Shown: positions 63,444-64,000 of the stretch, piece by piece
Layout of the letters: the number at the start of each line of letters is the position of its first letter
Position numbering within the stretch: the stretch's first letter is position 1
DNA from: Pseudomonas knackmussii B13
GTDB lineage: Bacteria > Pseudomonadota > Gammaproteobacteria > Pseudomonadales > Pseudomonadaceae
Length of the DNA stretch: 64,000 nucleotides
Assembly: GCF_000689415.1 (NCBI RefSeq)
Contig: NZ_HG322950.1
Coordinates: 5,649,501 to 5,713,500, forward strand
Reading direction: 5' to 3'
Made by a program: the position numbers and the translations under genes
Notes under the pieces: model-generated
Seen by the model: only the letters and a program-made list of their open reading frames with translations
What the model was told of the DNA's origin: nothing
Databases searched by the model: none

Positions 63444-64000
63444 ATGTCGTACAAGTCGCACCAACTGATCAAAGACCATGACGTGAAGTGGGTAGACCTG
63501 CGCTTCACCGATACCAAAGGCAAGCAGCAACACGTCACCATGCCGGCCCGCGACGCGCTGGACGATGACTTCTTCGAAGTCGGCAAGATGTTCGACGGTT
63601 CCTCCATCGCCGGCTGGAAAGGCATCGAAGCCTCCGACATGATCCTGCTGCCGGACGACACCACCGCCGTCCTGGACCCGTTCACCGAAGAGCCGACCCT
63701 GATCCTGGTCTGCGACATCATCGAGCCGAGCACCATGCAAGGCTACGAGCGCGACCCGCGCAACATCGCCAAGCGCGCCGAGGAATACCTGAAGTCCACC
63801 GGTATCGGTGACACCGTATTCGTCGGCCCGGAGCCGGAGTTCTTCATCTTCGACGAAGTGAAGTTCAAGTCCGACATCTCCGGCTCGATGTTCAAGATCT
63901 TCTCCGAGCAGGCTTCCTGGAACACCGACGCCGACATCGAAACCGGCAACAAAGGCCACCGTCCGGGCGTCAAAGGCGGCTACTTCCCGGTACCGCCGGT
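63444..64000 (+). CDS. glnA: Glutamine synthetase type I (5' part only)
   Basis: Makes glutamine from glutamate, ammonia and ATP; the main ammonia-assimilating enzyme. The first 185 codons include MFDGSSIAGWKGIEASDMIL and the metal-binding VFVGPEPEFFIFDEV. ATG 63444 has GGAGG 6 bp upstream. The gene continues beyond the right edge. NtrC/sigma-54 control is visible upstream. Confidence 0.97.
   Translation, partial: MSYKSHQLIKDHDVKWVDLRFTDTKGKQQHVTMPARDALDDDFFEVGKMFDGSSIAGWKGIEASDMILLPDDTTAVLDPFTEEPTLILVCDIIEPSTMQGYERDPRNIAKRAEEYLKSTGIGDTVFVGPEPEFFIFDEVKFKSDISGSMFKIFSEQASWNTDADIETGNKGHRPGVKGGYFPVPP

Overview
The window is a high-GC gammaproteobacterial chromosome segment that reads as Pseudomonas, close to P. 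aeruginosa and the P. nitroreducens/citronellolis type. The evidence is the gene content and order (fba-pgk-epd-tkt; sahR-metK; gcdR-gcdH-CoA transferase; ahcY-metF-rhlE2; opgGH-dtd-pip; hut; blc-DUF924-fbp-gloA-estA; typA-thiI-glnA), the Pseudomonas-type REP palindromes (GTAGGAGCG...), and sigma-54 promoters of the expected architecture. No rRNA, tRNA, CRISPR array or prophage was seen. One insertion sequence, of the IS110 family, is present.

Layout. 1-5165 (minus): Calvin/pentose/glycolysis block fba (cut by the window edge), a small MliC-like lipoprotein gene, pgk, epd, tkt. 5370-7687 (plus): an ArsR-methyltransferase fusion regulator (SahR-like) with a perfect operator, then metK. 7784-14253: housekeeping and accessory genes (ligB, a phosphoesterase, an esterase, DUF1090, cytochrome c', MAPEG, an EamA exporter, a thioesterase). 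14358-17956: glutarate module gcdR / gcdH-gcdG. 17957-20593: ahcY behind a clear SAH riboswitch, then metF. 20622-23984: an orphan GT-A-like glycosyltransferase and the RNA helicase rhlE2. 24164-26723 (minus): amino-acid ABC transporter. 26952-31101 (minus): opgG-opgH for osmoregulated periplasmic glucans. 31317-34245: dtd-pip, then a tightly coupled lipoprotein-Nudix-M23 operon on the plus strand. 34257-35523: REP cluster split by an IS110 element. 35533-49090: histidine utilisation region. 49215-54375 (minus): blc, BamE-like lipoprotein, DUF924, fbp, gloA, estA. 54524-59505 (minus): DUF3999 and a giant DUF2339 membrane protein. 59670-63111 (minus): typA, thiI. 63444 onward: glnA (cut by the window edge) under a textbook sigma-54/NtrC promoter.

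How the parts work together. The SAM cycle is concentrated here (metK, ahcY, metF) with two different SAH-sensing devices: a protein repressor candidate upstream of metK and an RNA riboswitch upstream of ahcY. The hut region carries the five-step route (hutH, hutU, hutI, hutF, hutG), hutD, two different HutC-type regulators, divergent sigma-54 promoters each with a HutC-type palindrome at the start site, and an NCS1 permease.

The most interesting element is inside the hutU operon: a CaiB-type CoA-transferase overlapping an acyl-CoA dehydrogenase. Neither has a place in the textbook histidine pathway. By analogy with the carnitine CaiA/CaiB cycle they could convert a saturated analogue of urocanate (imidazole propionate) into urocanate through CoA thioesters. 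This function is inference. The sequence shows the gene order, the family membership and the intact catalytic residues.
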